Numbered from the stretch's first letter, positions 16,174 to 25,217 are shown. The stretch: 64,000 nt of DNA from Candidatus Rifleibacteriota bacterium (GCA_015233155.1 JADFYG010000023.1:1-64000); one strand, 5' to 3'. The notes: generated by a model not told the origin, from the sequence alone. A program made the numbers and translations.

Positions 16174-17142
16174 CTATTTTTTCAGCGCGTCCATCACAGC
16201 CGGGGCAAGGGATTTCATGAATTCTTCGACCGATTGAGTGTAGTCACAAGGTGTTCCGAGGTTTTTGTTAATTTCTCCATGTGAGAGATCCTGTGCCAGC
16301 AATTTGGCATGTATGCCGAGTGAGGTGGCTTTCTCAATAAATGTTTTCGCCTGTGAACAGGAATCGTCGCGTCGCGTAGAGCAGATCGCAAGAATGGGGA
16401 AAGCCGATGCCGAAAGAACATGAAATGGAGAGGTCGATTGCCAGAAGGTTGTATCTTTACCGAATGTTCTATCATAAAATGGAAAATGCCTATTCTCCAT
16501 TATTTTCGGGACATCCAGCGCCGCGCTGTCCAGGAGTATTGTGCCCAGCCATGGTTTGGCTCCCGCTTTCAATGCTCTGGAGGGGTCGGCTGCCAGTAAT
16601 GCGACCAGGTGCGCTCCGGCCGAATGTCCCATCAGAATAAATTTCTCCGGATCACCTCCCCAGGATGCGACCTGTTTTTGTGCTGTCGTGAGTGCCTGTA
16701 TGACATCATCAGCCTGCTGCAAAGGATTCACGGACGACAACCGGTAATTTATCGAAATGAAAATAAAACCCTGCGGAAGCCATCTTGCCACTTTATTTTC
16801 CACTACGGGGCCATGTATTTTGTCGCCCATAGTCCAGGCTCCGCCATGAACCATGAATATCACGGGCGCATTATTGGCATTATCCGGGACATAAACATCC
16901 ATGCGATGTTTGCTGTCGCTACCATAATGAATATCACTCAGAAGTTTTACTCCTTGTGGTATAGATACCTGTTTGTACAGAGAATCAGTGTTGATAAGAC
17001 TTTCATTACTTTTGTGCTTTGCCCTGTATTGCATAATAAGATCACGTAATGGGCCGGCCATTACGGGCTGTGAAATAAACGAAATCAGAATGGCAAATAT
17101 AGCTAGACGGCCGGTGATTATACCCATTTTATCTTGTTTCAT
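16174..17142 (-). CDS. Exported alpha/beta hydrolase (BD-FAE/esterase-like)
   Basis: After a signal peptide (LAIFAILISFISQPVMAGP) the 322-residue product carries the carboxylesterase pattern: oxyanion-hole VIFMVHGGAWTMGD, nucleophile elbow LMGHSAGAH, and a C-terminal His in AQDLSHGEIN. The ordering VYVPDNANNAPVIFMVHGG is typical of the BD-FAE/HSL-like group. It probably hydrolyses carboxyl esters in the periplasm; the substrate is unknown. A ribosome site AGGGGAA precedes the ATG. It is convergent with dprA and has no operon partner. Confidence 0.8.
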   Translation of the reverse strand: MKQDKMGIITGRLAIFAILISFISQPVMAGPLRDLIMQYRAKHKSNESLINTDSLYKQVSIPQGVKLLSDIHYGSDSKHRMDVYVPDNANNAPVIFMVHGGAWTMGDKIHGPVVENKVARWLPQGFIFISINYRLSSVNPLQQADDVIQALTTAQKQVASWGGDPEKFILMGHSAGAHLVALLAADPSRALKAGAKPWLGTILLDSAALDVPKIMENRHFPFYDRTFGKDTTFWQSTSPFHVLSASAFPILAICSTRRDDSCSQAKTFIEKATSLGIHAKLLAQDLSHGEINKNLGTPCDYTQSVEEFMKSLAPAVMDALKK

Positions 17143-17308
17143 GCTATTCCCCTTTTGCTCTTCATGTCATAATGGTTATTATATAAGATGCTGTCGTTTC
17201 ACGAAATGGTAAAATGAGAACTTATGCAGTCTCTTGCGAACGAAGCCCTGATTCAACGTGATTCAGAATATTGTAGTAGCAATATATTTGCGCTCAGAGG
17301 GGGTCTTC

Positions 17309-18175
17309 ATGAAGATTGTCTGGCCAAATTCATTACGAATCGGATTTCATCTTTCGATTGCAGCGGGGCCGAAGGTATTGTTCGAGCGTTATAGCGTTCG
17401 CGGGTGTCAAGCGCTTCAGATTTTTGTTGGCAGTCCGCGCATTTGGGCCACGAAAGCATGGAAGCAAAATATTGTAGATCAGTTCAAAGATGAGAGACTC
17501 GCAGCGGGAAATCCTCCGCTCATCGTTCATACAAGGTATCTGGCAAATCTCGCTTCCGCAAATCCGGAGGTTCGAAAAAAGGCCGTGGAGATTATCCGTT
17601 TCGAATATTTGATGGCAGCCTCATTGGATGCCGATCTCGTCGTTGTTCACATGGGAAGCAATCCGGACCGCGATGAGGGATTGCGTTTCATGAAAGAAAA
17701 TCTTAAAGCGTCACTGCGGGGGATTGCTGAAAAAAAGCCATTACTTCTTCTGGAAAATACTGCCGGTGAGCGAAACGACCTTGGAGCTGACCTGGAGGAG
17801 ATCGCACGAGTTCAGGAGTCTGTTGAATTTCCGATCGGACTTTGTTTTGATACCTGCCATGGTTTTCAGGCCGGATTTGATCTGCGTTCGGAAACTTCAC
17901 GCGACGAAGTTATCACACGACTGAGGAATCTGTTCGGAAATGACGGAGTAAGGCTTATCCATCTTAATGATTCGATGCAGCCATTCGATTCACATCATGA
18001 CCGGCATGAAGATGTTGGATTGGGGCAAATAGGTGCTGAAGCCCTGGGGGCTTTTCTACTGGCGCCTTCGTTCGAAGGCTTGCCGGTCATCATGGAAACG
18101 CCGCAGTCCGGAAATGAAGATCCAGCAGCAGATCTGGCTAATCTGGAACGCTTACGCAAAGCTTTCACGAAATGA
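17309..18175 (+). CDS. nfo: Deoxyribonuclease IV (endonuclease IV)
   Basis: The 288-residue product matches the endonuclease IV TIM barrel: RIGFHLSIAAG at the start, LQIFVGSPR, IVHTRYLANLAS, VVHMGSN, LLLENTAG, GLCFDTCHGFQAG, IHLNDS, DRHEDVGLGQIG and IMETPQ. These carry the trinuclear zinc ligands (His, Glu, Asp). The enzyme cuts the backbone 5' to abasic sites in base-excision repair. I chose ATG 17309, preceded by AGAGGGGG eight bases away, over an upstream in-frame ATG at 17258 that would add residues before the conserved start. It seems to be transcribed alone; a terminator lies between it and the converging rhodanese gene. Confidence 0.93.
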   Translation: MKIVWPNSLRIGFHLSIAAGPKVLFERYSVRGCQALQIFVGSPRIWATKAWKQNIVDQFKDERLAAGNPPLIVHTRYLANLASANPEVRKKAVEIIRFEYLMAASLDADLVVVHMGSNPDRDEGLRFMKENLKASLRGIAEKKPLLLLENTAGERNDLGADLEEIARVQESVEFPIGLCFDTCHGFQAGFDLRSETSRDEVITRLRNLFGNDGVRLIHLNDSMQPFDSHHDRHEDVGLGQIGAEALGAFLLAPSFEGLPVIMETPQSGNEDPAADLANLERLRKAFTK

Positions 18176-18190
18176 GAACACAGTAAAAAT

Positions 18191-18240
18191 AGGGAAAAAT
18201 AAAAAGCCCCGAGTGCCATCGGGCATGCGGAGCGGGGAAA
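18191..18240 (-). terminator. Terminator between nfo and the rhodanese gene
   Basis: CCCCG (18207-18211) pairs with CGGGG (18233-18237), with an inner TGCC/GGCA hairpin. Read on the minus strand the stem is followed by a T-rich run, so it suits the rhodanese gene ending at 18254. The stem is bulged, so strength is uncertain. Confidence 0.5.
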
Positions 18241-18253
18241 ACCTTATTCGGAG

Positions 18254-18871
18254 TTATTTGCCGGTGACTTTATTTCCGGCTTTGACCCAGCCTTCGATGC
18301 CTTCCGAATACTTGTTGATATTCGTATAGCCGAGTTTTTTGAGATGCATGGCAAGTTTCAGGCTGGCCGGGCACTTCAGATTTGCGCAATATGCAACTAC
18401 GAGCGCCCCTTTTGTCGGAATGAGTTTTGCGGCTTCTTCGGCGGTAACCTGGTCGGTCATTGAGATCGCGCCCTGTATGCGTTTGCCGTCATCCTTGCTT
18501 CCGGAACGAGCATCGATAAGCACCATCGGGGTCTTCGCGGCGATCATCCCGGCAAGAGCTGCTGTGTCGATGTTTTTGATGCCGAAATGAATGTCTTTTG
18601 CTGAGGCGGCTTTTGCATCAGCAGCTGAAACAGCCGTCATGTGGGGGCCGGCCTTGCTTGGACAGGTTGCGTCAGGGCAGTTTGCACATTCATCAGGAGA
18701 GCATGTGTGCTTTTCGCCAGTTGCGGCTGGAGCAGAAGCCGGCTTATCTCCGGTTGCAGAACAGGCCTCGGACGGGCAAGCGGTGGCCGGAGCTGTTTCG
18801 TCGGCAGCGGAACCGGCGAAAGGTGTCAGTAAAATCAGAAGAGTGCAAAATACATAGGAAAGGCGAGACAT
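18254..18871 (-). CDS. Exported rhodanese-like protein with Cys-rich N-terminal segment
   Basis: The 205-residue product has a signal peptide (VFCTLLILLTPFAGSAA), a segment of about 55 residues with eight cysteines in ACPSEACS, TCSPDECANCPD and TCPSK, and a rhodanese domain (LAGMIAAKTPMVLIDARS, IQGAISM, VVAYCANLKCPASLKLA, LGYTNINKYSEGIEGW). The active-site Cys is in AYCANLKC. Rhodaneses move sulfane sulfur; the Cys-rich part may bind metal or carry sulfur. The start ATG 18871 has GGAGGT seven bases upstream; ATG 18877 would overlap the ribosome site. It lies divergent from the 19126 gene. Confidence 0.8.
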   Translation of the reverse strand: MSRLSYVFCTLLILLTPFAGSAADETAPATACPSEACSATGDKPASAPAATGEKHTCSPDECANCPDATCPSKAGPHMTAVSAADAKAASAKDIHFGIKNIDTAALAGMIAAKTPMVLIDARSGSKDDGKRIQGAISMTDQVTAEEAAKLIPTKGALVVAYCANLKCPASLKLAMHLKKLGYTNINKYSEGIEGWVKAGNKVTGK

Positions 18872-19034
18872 GCTCATACCTCCAGTGAAATTCGTTTCCC
18901 ACGGCTCATTGGGAACGCCCCTTTCAGGGATCGCTGTTTTACCATGAGCACCAGGAATGCGTCAACACAAAAGCAGATGAATATTGAGTCATATTATACA
19001 ATTCACAACTCAGACGTATGTAGTAGATTCGCAG

Positions 19035-19055
19035 GGGCGATCCGGCGGATTGCCC
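19035..19055. repeat. Palindromic GGGCG-core element, copy 3
   Basis: GGGCGATCC and GGATTGCCC (one G-U pair) flank a GGC loop. The preceding bases GCAGG match the start of the element at 5005. It lies in the 250-base divergent gap between the rhodanese gene and the 19126 gene, which otherwise shows only a promoter. Confidence 0.5.
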
Positions 19056-19090
19056 GAAGAGCGCATAGAAATATTGTGTGATTGGTATTA

Positions 19091-19119
19091 TTGCAGCGCA
19101 GAGCGGTTCGCGGTAACAT
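19091..19119 (+). promoter_or_regulatory. Sigma-70-like promoter placing the transcript start at GTG 19126
   Basis: TTGCAG (19091-19096) and TAACAT (19114-19119) are separated by 17 bases. The start of transcription expected about seven bases downstream coincides with the GTG start at 19126. No ribosome site is visible before this GTG, the same layout as at dprA. Confidence 0.45.
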
Positions 19120-19125
19120 ACTCCG

Positions 19126-20244
19126 GTGAACGGACGAACCCTGTTGCTTATCCTGGTCATTTTTCTGACGACAATCTTATGCAGTGCAGTGCCGGCGAAG
19201 GCTATGACGCCACCGTGCGGCCCTGAATTTCCGGCAAGCGGCCCGGGAGCGATTTCCTACCCGCATGCGGCTGTCGATGCACGCCAGATCGGAGTCGGAG
19301 AAGAGAAATTCTTCCTTTTCCAACCCGCTCAACCCGCTCCCGCAAGTGCTCCTGTGCTCGTATTTCTGCATGGCTGGTTCGCCACGGATCCGGAATATTA
19401 CCGGGGCTGGATAGACCACCTTTGCAGGTCCGGCCGTATCGTTATATTTCCGTGTTTTGACGCCGCCGGGGAACCCTTCAAGCGATACATGGACAATGCC
19501 GTCCGATCCGTAAAAGAGGCATTTCGATTTTTGTATGATCATAAACGCATGCTTCCTGATCGTGATTTTTTTGGAGTCATCGGCCACGAGTGCGGTGCGG
19601 TGCTTGCTGCTAATTTTGCGTCGACAGCGCGGGCTTACAAACTTCCGGTGCCCGGAGCGCTGTTTTTGATCGAGCCGTCGCGACGACCTGGAGGAGCCGA
19701 AGGATCAGGACTGGATGTATCTGATCTTTCCGGAATTCCCGCTTCGACACGGCTTGTGATTACCGTCGGTGAAGACGATCGCATGAATGGAGCCGATACG
19801 GCGCGGGAATTTTTCTACGCCGCGGACAACGTGCCTGTCTCACACAAAAATTTCCTGACTATGTTGACCGATTTACATGGAACGCCTGCTTTGGTTGCCG
19901 ATCATCTCGCTCCTTATGCTCCGATTGAACCATCGTTTCGCCGTGCCATAGAACGACGCCATCTCGAATTCGTTGGCACATGGCGGAGTCGTGATCCGGT
20001 GATTGCCCGGGCAGTGCGTACGTTTGGCATCGATGCCATGGATGTTTTGGGCCTCTGGCGGGTTTTTGACGAACTGTGGGCAGCTGCTTATACAGGTGGC
20101 GACGGTCAGGGTGCCCTCAATGAATATGAACCATCTGTAGAGGGCAATTCGAAGCGAGTCCGGGTGGGAAAATCTGTCCGGTTCATGGGAGTTTGGAGCG
20201 ATGGAAAACCGATTCGTGGTTTTCTCGCGACGAAACGTCCGTGA
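19126..20244 (+). CDS. Exported alpha/beta-hydrolase-fold protein lacking the nucleophile Ser
   Basis: After a signal peptide (TLLLILVIFLTTILCSAVPAKA) the 372-residue product follows the alpha/beta hydrolase pattern: VLVFLHGWFATDPEYYRGW, then the elbow FFGVIGHECGAVLAANFAS. The usual G-x-S-x-G is G-H-E-C-G, with Glu in the nucleophile place. Possible acid (VGEDDRMNG) and His (VADHLAPYAP) positions remain. It could be a non-catalytic binding protein or use another nucleophile. The start is GTG, apparently leaderless. It ends seven bases before the M48 protease gene, so the two are probably co-transcribed. Confidence 0.7.
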   Translation: MNGRTLLLILVIFLTTILCSAVPAKAMTPPCGPEFPASGPGAISYPHAAVDARQIGVGEEKFFLFQPAQPAPASAPVLVFLHGWFATDPEYYRGWIDHLCRSGRIVIFPCFDAAGEPFKRYMDNAVRSVKEAFRFLYDHKRMLPDRDFFGVIGHECGAVLAANFASTARAYKLPVPGALFLIEPSRRPGGAEGSGLDVSDLSGIPASTRLVITVGEDDRMNGADTAREFFYAADNVPVSHKNFLTMLTDLHGTPALVADHLAPYAPIEPSFRRAIERRHLEFVGTWRSRDPVIARAVRTFGIDAMDVLGLWRVFDELWAAAYTGGDGQGALNEYEPSVEGNSKRVRVGKSVRFMGVWSDGKPIRGFLATKRP

Positions 20245-20251
20245 TGTTATT

Positions 20252-22408
20252 ATGCAGTCTCAACTAATTATGAATAAAACCTCATTTTTTTCAACAAGTG
20301 TATTTTGGCGATATGTTCTGATCGCTATATTCCCTGTCATTTTTGGGGGAATATGCCTCGTTTCGTTTCATCCGGCCCCGCCTCCGGATGGGTTTCCAGG
20401 TGCCGGCGATTTTCTGACAATGTTGCGCTACAGACAGCCTGCACTTTTTTTTCAGGAACTCGAAAGGCGCATAGGTGCAGCCAGAAGCAGCCCGGGCGCA
20501 GTTCGGGCACTCTGGGACAGGCTCAACGATGTTATACGTCAAGGTGACGCATCGGATCGGGCCAGTGCTGAATCAGTATGTGGTGCCTTGCTTGTCAGGC
20601 TTGGATATCTCGAACGCGGCCGCGTCGAACTCGAGCGGGCAGCATCTGGTACGACCGATGAGGATGAACGAACGGCGTCTCTTTTGTTGATGCTCGATGC
20701 CGACCGCCGGTTGGGTGACCGCATCGCGGCGGCTTCCGCGGCCGAGCAGCTTCGTGAAATCGACGGCGCCGCAGCTGATCTCGATATGGCTGTTCCCGAG
20801 CTCGATATCGAACCCGGACTGGCACAGTTTATCGGTTTGGCAAGCGAGCCGGCTTCTGCTGGTGTCACTGGAGCATCGACGGTGGAATCGCGTTCTCCGC
20901 TGGTTATTATTCCTCTTTGGCTGATTCTGTTGATGCTTCCGTTTATCGTAATCGATATGGAACGACGCAGGTGGATGAAAACGTGGCCGGCGGGAGCTGG
21001 CGACAGATCCCGGCCTTTCATGGCATTTCGCCGATCTCCGCTCGCTTTCCTTCTTGCCGTCGGAAGCGCTCTGATTGTCTTCGTGTTCAGATTTCCAATG
21101 GCCGGTTTTGAGGGGCCGATGTTTGCTGTGATTCACCTTGTTGTCGCATTTACATTGGCCCTGATTCCGCATTTCCGACTCGACTGTCACGTGCGTGGCG
21201 CATCCTGGACTTTTTTTGCATTTCTAAGTCATTCCATCAGATTATCTTTGCTTTCGTCGGCGCATCTGTTGATGTTGCTGCCAGTTGTTGTCATCCTACG
21301 GAAAATGGCCCTCGTCATGCCAATGTGGCCCTTGTTATCTCCAATCGGTCCTGCGCTTGCCATCCCTTCATTGACTGCGACGTTCTTCCTGTTGCTTTCA
21401 CCTTTCTGGCCTCTTTTTTTGGGGCTTTCGGCATTTCGATCCGAGCAGGCACCCGACTGGGTCAAACAGCCCCCATTTCCACCGACTCCCGTGTATCTAT
21501 GGAATAAACAGGATAGTCTTCTTGCTTTGACCATATCCTTTGGCTCGCTTTCGTCTTCGCATGGAATCGCCATTTCGGATTATCTCCTGAAATCATTTTC
21601 CCCTGAGGAAGCGGCGGCAGCTGCCGGTCATGAAGTTGCACATCTGCGTCTGCAACACCGTTTCCTGGCGTTTGTCGCATTTTTTGATGCACTTTTACTG
21701 ATTGGTCTTTTCGTTGCCATGCATCCGCTGGTCCTGCAGCGGTTTCTCCTGCTCGGGCCTACTCCCGTCCAACCCGTGATTTTATTTATAGTTTACCTTG
21801 TTTTTGCACATCTGATGACGCGTCTCAACCATATCATGGAAGTCGAAGCCGACCGTTTCACCGTGGAACATTTCGGCCGTGATGTGACCATTTCATCTAT
21901 TTCACGGATAGAAGCCGCTCAGAGATTGCCCGAGAGGCGACGCGACGGGGAAGAAGGCGGGATTCATTCTTCCCCTGTTGAACGAAAGCGTCTGATCTTA
22001 TCGGAGGAGGGAGAATTCATCGAACCGTGTATGTCTCCTGATGCGGCGTTGCTGATCGCCCTCTGGCGCAGCCGACTTGCCCTTGACTGGAAGATAGGAG
22101 AAGCAGAAACTGTTCATTTATGTGCTCTGGAGTTCGAGGTTCCAGCGGGATGTTCTTCGTTTGAGCAGATGCGAGCCATGGGCAGACATCATGCCGCGTT
22201 TGGCTCCGAGTCTCTGGTGAATAAAGACGGACGCGGCATTGAAATGTTATTCTGCGCACAAAAAGCCGCCGTTAGACAAGCCGATCCGCCGTTGCCTCTC
22301 GAAAAAGTCTGTCAGCTCTGTAGTCGGGCATTTCAATCCTGCTTAGCTTCAAAGACGCAGTGGAATGAGTCGTCACGAGGCTGCCGGCTTATCATTCGTG
22401 ATGAATAG
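20252..22408 (+). CDS. Membrane-bound M48-family metallopeptidase
   Basis: The 718-residue product has an N-terminal helix, a soluble TPR-like segment (about residues 60-190), several membrane helices (IIPLWLILLMLPFIVID, LAFLLAVGSALIVFVFRF, LLSSAHLLMLLPVVVIL and others) and a peptidase core with zinc motif HEVAHLRLQHR and downstream Glu in MEVEADRFTVEH. It resembles Ste24/HtpX-type proteases, which cleave membrane or exported proteins at the membrane. A Cys-rich C-terminal part (KVCQLCSRAFQSC) could bind metal. ATG 20252 is chosen; ATG 20270 is also possible and neither has a good ribosome site. Confidence 0.8.
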   Translation: MQSQLIMNKTSFFSTSVFWRYVLIAIFPVIFGGICLVSFHPAPPPDGFPGAGDFLTMLRYRQPALFFQELERRIGAARSSPGAVRALWDRLNDVIRQGDASDRASAESVCGALLVRLGYLERGRVELERAASGTTDEDERTASLLLMLDADRRLGDRIAAASAAEQLREIDGAAADLDMAVPELDIEPGLAQFIGLASEPASAGVTGASTVESRSPLVIIPLWLILLMLPFIVIDMERRRWMKTWPAGAGDRSRPFMAFRRSPLAFLLAVGSALIVFVFRFPMAGFEGPMFAVIHLVVAFTLALIPHFRLDCHVRGASWTFFAFLSHSIRLSLLSSAHLLMLLPVVVILRKMALVMPMWPLLSPIGPALAIPSLTATFFLLLSPFWPLFLGLSAFRSEQAPDWVKQPPFPPTPVYLWNKQDSLLALTISFGSLSSSHGIAISDYLLKSFSPEEAAAAAGHEVAHLRLQHRFLAFVAFFDALLLIGLFVAMHPLVLQRFLLLGPTPVQPVILFIVYLVFAHLMTRLNHIMEVEADRFTVEHFGRDVTISSISRIEAAQRLPERRRDGEEGGIHSSPVERKRLILSEEGEFIEPCMSPDAALLIALWRSRLALDWKIGEAETVHLCALEFEVPAGCSSFEQMRAMGRHHAAFGSESLVNKDGRGIEMLFCAQKAAVRQADPPLPLEKVCQLCSRAFQSCLASKTQWNESSRGCRLIIRDE

Positions 22409-22410
22409 TG

Positions 22411-22416
22411 TATAAT
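22411..22416 (+). promoter_or_regulatory. Consensus -10 box upstream of the truncated MBL gene
   Basis: A perfect TATAAT preceded by GTG lies three bases after the M48 gene stop and 45 bases before the next start. No good -35 is seen at 17 bases, so this would rely on an extended-type -10 or an activator. It suggests the truncated gene downstream once had its own promoter. Confidence 0.3.
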
Positions 22417-22460
22417 GAGGCGTACAGACTGTATGTCGGCCTGAGATCTTAAGGAGAATC

Positions 22461-22667
22461 ATGGAAACGCAATCTGCCGATAAAATCGATCTTCAGCGTC
22501 CGGTTCATTTGGGCCACAACGTGTTTTGGGTTGGATTTTGGGATTCGATTGCCGGATTACGATGTAATCCCTATCTAATTGTGGATGGAGATGAAGCCGT
22601 CCTGATTGATGGAGGAAGTCGACCGGATTTTTCCACCGTCATGTTGAAAATTTTGGATCAGATATAA
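22461..22667 (+). pseudogene. N-terminal remnant of a metallo-beta-lactamase-fold (flavodiiron-like) gene
   Basis: The 68-residue reading frame has a good ribosome site (AAGGAG) and a start typical of oxygen-sensor/flavodiiron MBL domains (VHLGHNVFWVGFWDS, CNPYLIVDGDEAVLIDGGSR). It stops at residue 68, before the HxHxDH metal motif expected some 20-30 residues further on. No continuation is found in any frame downstream; instead a 16-bp-stem palindrome begins 13 bases later. It is most likely a gene cut off by a deletion or insertion. It may still express a short peptide. Confidence 0.6.
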
Positions 22668-22680
22668 TCAATATCCGTGC

Positions 22681-22717
22681 GCAGTAACGGGCGACCTATT
22701 GGGTCGCCCGTTACTGC
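22681..22717. repeat. Palindromic GGGCG-core element, copy 4, at the truncated gene
   Basis: GCAGTAACGGGCGACC and GGTCGCCCGTTACTGC form a perfect 16-bp stem around TATTG. The core GGGCGACC/GGTCGCCC places it with the other GGGCG palindromes here. It could also act as a terminator, although no T run follows. The 129 bases after it hold no gene; they contain a repeated ATTACGAAC (near 22723 and 22776) and an imperfect GGGAT/ATCCC inverted repeat. Confidence 0.6.
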
Positions 22718-22846
22718 TGATTACGAACATAATTTTTATGACTTGTGTAATACCAATGGATTCGCTACTGCATCAATTACGAACGAATTTCCCGGGATTG
22801 GTATTCCGCAAATTTATGGCATATCCCGGAATTTGCTGAAATCGAA

Positions 22847-23965
22847 TCAGACTACCGCTTTTAGCGACTCTCGTTTGTCTGCGTGACGTTCGAAGGCGAG
22901 TTGCACAAGCCGATTTACGAGATCAGGATAAGAAATGCCTGAAGCTTCCCACATTTTCGGATACATGCTGATACTGGTGAATCCCGGAATTGTGTTGACC
23001 TCATTCAGGACCAGTCGATCCGTGCCGCGTTCAAGAAAGAAGTCTACGCGCGCCATCCCGGCTCCGTCGATTGCACGATAAGCGGCTACGGCCATTCCCT
23101 GGATCTCTTTCATTTTTTCGGCGGAGACTGGTGCGGGGATCTTCAGCTCTGAACGATCATCTATGTATTTTGCCTCATAATCATAGAATTCATGGCAGGG
23201 TATAACCTCGCCGGCCACCGATGCGATAGGATCATCGTTTCCGAGAACTGAAACCTCGATTTCGCGACCGTTGATGAAAGCTTCAACTAGTATTTTGCGG
23301 TCATAACGGGCTGCAAGAGTCATTGCGGCAGCCAGCTCGACGCGGTCATGAGCTTTGCTGATTCCCACTGATGAACCTGAGTTGACAGGTTTGATGAAGC
23401 AGGGATATCCGAATTCCATTTCGATCTCGTCGAGAGTGGCTTCCGATTTCTCGCGCCAATCCTTGCGCAGATATTCATGGAAAGGCGTGATAGGCAGACC
23501 GGCATCGCGGAAAATTCGTTTGGCTGAGGTTTTGTCCATGCCGACGGACGAGGCGAGAACGCCGCAGCCGACATATGGAATATCAGCCAACTCAAGCATG
23601 CCCTGAAGAGTGCCATCTTCGCCGTAGGTGCCATGAACGACCGGAAAAATGACGTCGAGTTTCACCTTGTCAAGATTGCGGCCACCGTTCAGAAGCACCA
23701 TTCCTTTGTGTGTGGGATCTCCGATGACGGCGGGGCGTCCGCTGTCAGCGGTAAGCTGCGGGGCTCCGCCTCCGGCGGTGAGCATTCCCTGTGGTTCGGC
23801 GCCGACAAGCCATGAGCCTTGCTTTGTAATGCCTATTGGAACGACATTGAATTTTGCCGGATCGAGCGCTTTGATTATAGACTGGGCGGAGACGAGAGAA
23901 ACCTCGTGTTCGCCGGATCGACCGCCGAAAATGACCCCGACCTGGATTTTGTCGGAAGAATTCAT
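22847..23965 (-). CDS. ddl: D-alanine--D-alanine ligase
   Basis: The 372-residue product has the ATP-grasp layout of Ddl: [20 protein letters not shown] at the N terminus, [72 protein letters not shown], and ARVDFFLE with [20 protein letters not shown]. It joins two D-Ala molecules for peptidoglycan precursors. Length is normal. A GAGGAGG ribosome site precedes the ATG. No murC/murF neighbours are seen; the TAXI gene lies 71 bases upstream on the same strand and the two may be co-transcribed. Confidence 0.95.
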   Translation of the reverse strand: MNSSDKIQVGVIFGGRSGEHEVSLVSAQSIIKALDPAKFNVVPIGITKQGSWLVGAEPQGMLTAGGGAPQLTADSGRPAVIGDPTHKGMVLLNGGRNLDKVKLDVIFPVVHGTYGEDGTLQGMLELADIPYVGCGVLASSVGMDKTSAKRIFRDAGLPITPFHEYLRKDWREKSEATLDEIEMEFGYPCFIKPVNSGSSVGISKAHDRVELAAAMTLAARYDRKILVEAFINGREIEVSVLGNDDPIASVAGEVIPCHEFYDYEAKYIDDRSELKIPAPVSAEKMKEIQGMAVAAYRAIDGAGMARVDFFLERGTDRLVLNEVNTIPGFTSISMYPKMWEASGISYPDLVNRLVQLAFERHADKRESLKAVV

Positions 23966-24036
23966 GAGTATGCCCTCCTCGTAAAACTTGGTGTTCGCTA
24001 TCAGATATCGGCAGTCATGATGGAGAATCTGAAGCC

Positions 24037-24999
24037 CTATTCCGCAAGGGCTCTGCGGGCGCCTTCCGAAAGAGGTATGGAAAGCTGACGACGCAATGAT
24101 GCCTTTGTAATCTGTGAAAGAGTTTTATGGGCCTTCTTTATGGTGTCGAGTGAACCGAAGATCGCGTGTGTAACAAGATATATGTCGTCATCGGTGAAAT
24201 TCCCGTCAGCGGCCAGAATAGCGTTTATTTCGAGTCCATCAGAGTCGGATGCCATACCCACGTATGTTCCCTTGGGGATCTGGGTGGGAAAATAGAAAGG
24301 ATAGGCGTTAACCATTTCCTGAACCAGCTCGGGAGTTATGGAGACAACGTCTACGGGTAACCTGCTTGCGAGTTCCGCAAGATTGGGGTTGGGAAGCCCG
24401 CTCGTGAAAAAAAAGGCGTCGATGGTTTTGTCTTCAAGGGCGGCCATGGCTTGACTTGGCGCCATGTTCATGGGGTGTATGCCATCCCAGAGTTTGGCAT
24501 GAGTAAGCAGTTGCTGGGCATTGTAGAACGTTCCGCTGTTTTCAAGATCAACGGCGACTTTTTTGCCCTTCAACGCATCCAGAGAAGTGACGCCATCCGC
24601 GTGGCGGACTATGATCTGCACGATTTCGGGAAAGAGGGTTGCGATCCCCGTGATGCCGTCGACCTTCTGGTGGTTAAACATGTTTTCGCCGGAAACCGCA
24701 TAGTAGGCGATGTCATTTTGAATAATGGCGAGATTCGCTTTCCCTTCCTTCATAAGCGAGATATTCTGACGGCTTCCGTCGGTTTCAAGTACCTGTATCT
24801 GAACATCTTTGAATGTCTCGGTTAAAATGCGGGCTATCGCTTCTCCGACCGGGAAATATAAGCCGGAGCGTGATCCCGTGGCAATAGTCAGCTGTTTTCT
24901 TGACAAATGAGCGGATTTTCCGCAGCCCCAGAAGAAGCTGAGCGGCAATGCCAGGCAGAAAAGCAGGGTGATGAAAAGGACTGTGCGGGATCGAACCAT
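24037..24999 (-). CDS. TAXI-family TRAP transporter solute-binding lipoprotein
   Basis: The 320-residue product has a lipoprotein signal with lipobox-like [12 protein letters not shown] and then the TAXI pattern: [90 protein letters not shown]. These periplasmic proteins capture small organic acids or amino acids for TRAP permeases. No permease gene is in the window, so it is an orphan here. ATG 24999 is chosen because GGAGATATAC lies directly upstream; ATG 25011 would overlap that site. Confidence 0.85.
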   Translation of the reverse strand: MVRSRTVLFITLLFCLALPLSFFWGCGKSAHLSRKQLTIATGSRSGLYFPVGEAIARILTETFKDVQIQVLETDGSRQNISLMKEGKANLAIIQNDIAYYAVSGENMFNHQKVDGITGIATLFPEIVQIIVRHADGVTSLDALKGKKVAVDLENSGTFYNAQQLLTHAKLWDGIHPMNMAPSQAMAALEDKTIDAFFFTSGLPNPNLAELASRLPVDVVSITPELVQEMVNAYPFYFPTQIPKGTYVGMASDSDGLEINAILAADGNFTDDDIYLVTHAIFGSLDTIKKAHKTLSQITKASLRRQLSIPLSEGARRALAE

Positions 25000-25081
25000 G
25001 TATATCTCCATCCAGGATTTGCGAAATTATCATAGCATACAACCCCTCTCCTTCAAAATAATCAGGGAATGCTGGCAGGGT

Positions 25082-25217
25082 CATTTAATTCTCGCAGGGT
25101 AGGGCGCGACCGCCGGGCGCGCCGAGTCCTATATCTGCAGATTATCTCGGCTGGCCCGGCGGTCCAGCCCCAGACGTTGAGTTCAGGCAATTCAAGCCAT
25201 TTTCCGGGGGAGAATCA
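25082..25217. mobile_element. MITE-like hairpin element, copy A
   Basis: This 136-base intergenic element matches copy B at 44545-44685 in order: TTTAATTCTCG, then AGGTAGGGC-type sequence, CGACCGCCGGGCGCGCCG, TCTCGGCTGGCCCGGCG, CAGCCC, AAGC/AACCATT-type sequence and a closing GAGAAT. Inside it GGGC, GACCGCCGGGC and GCCGAG on the left pair with CTCGGC, GCCCGGCGGTC and GCCC on the right, with two-base bulges, a stem of over 20 bp. No coding capacity. It occupies part of the 475-base gap between the TAXI gene and thiT; the rest shows no gene. Confidence 0.65.

Noticed and set aside
22461-22846. A frameshift rather than a truncation in the MBL-type gene
   Set aside because: No frame downstream carries the missing metal-binding part, so a single frameshift does not explain it.
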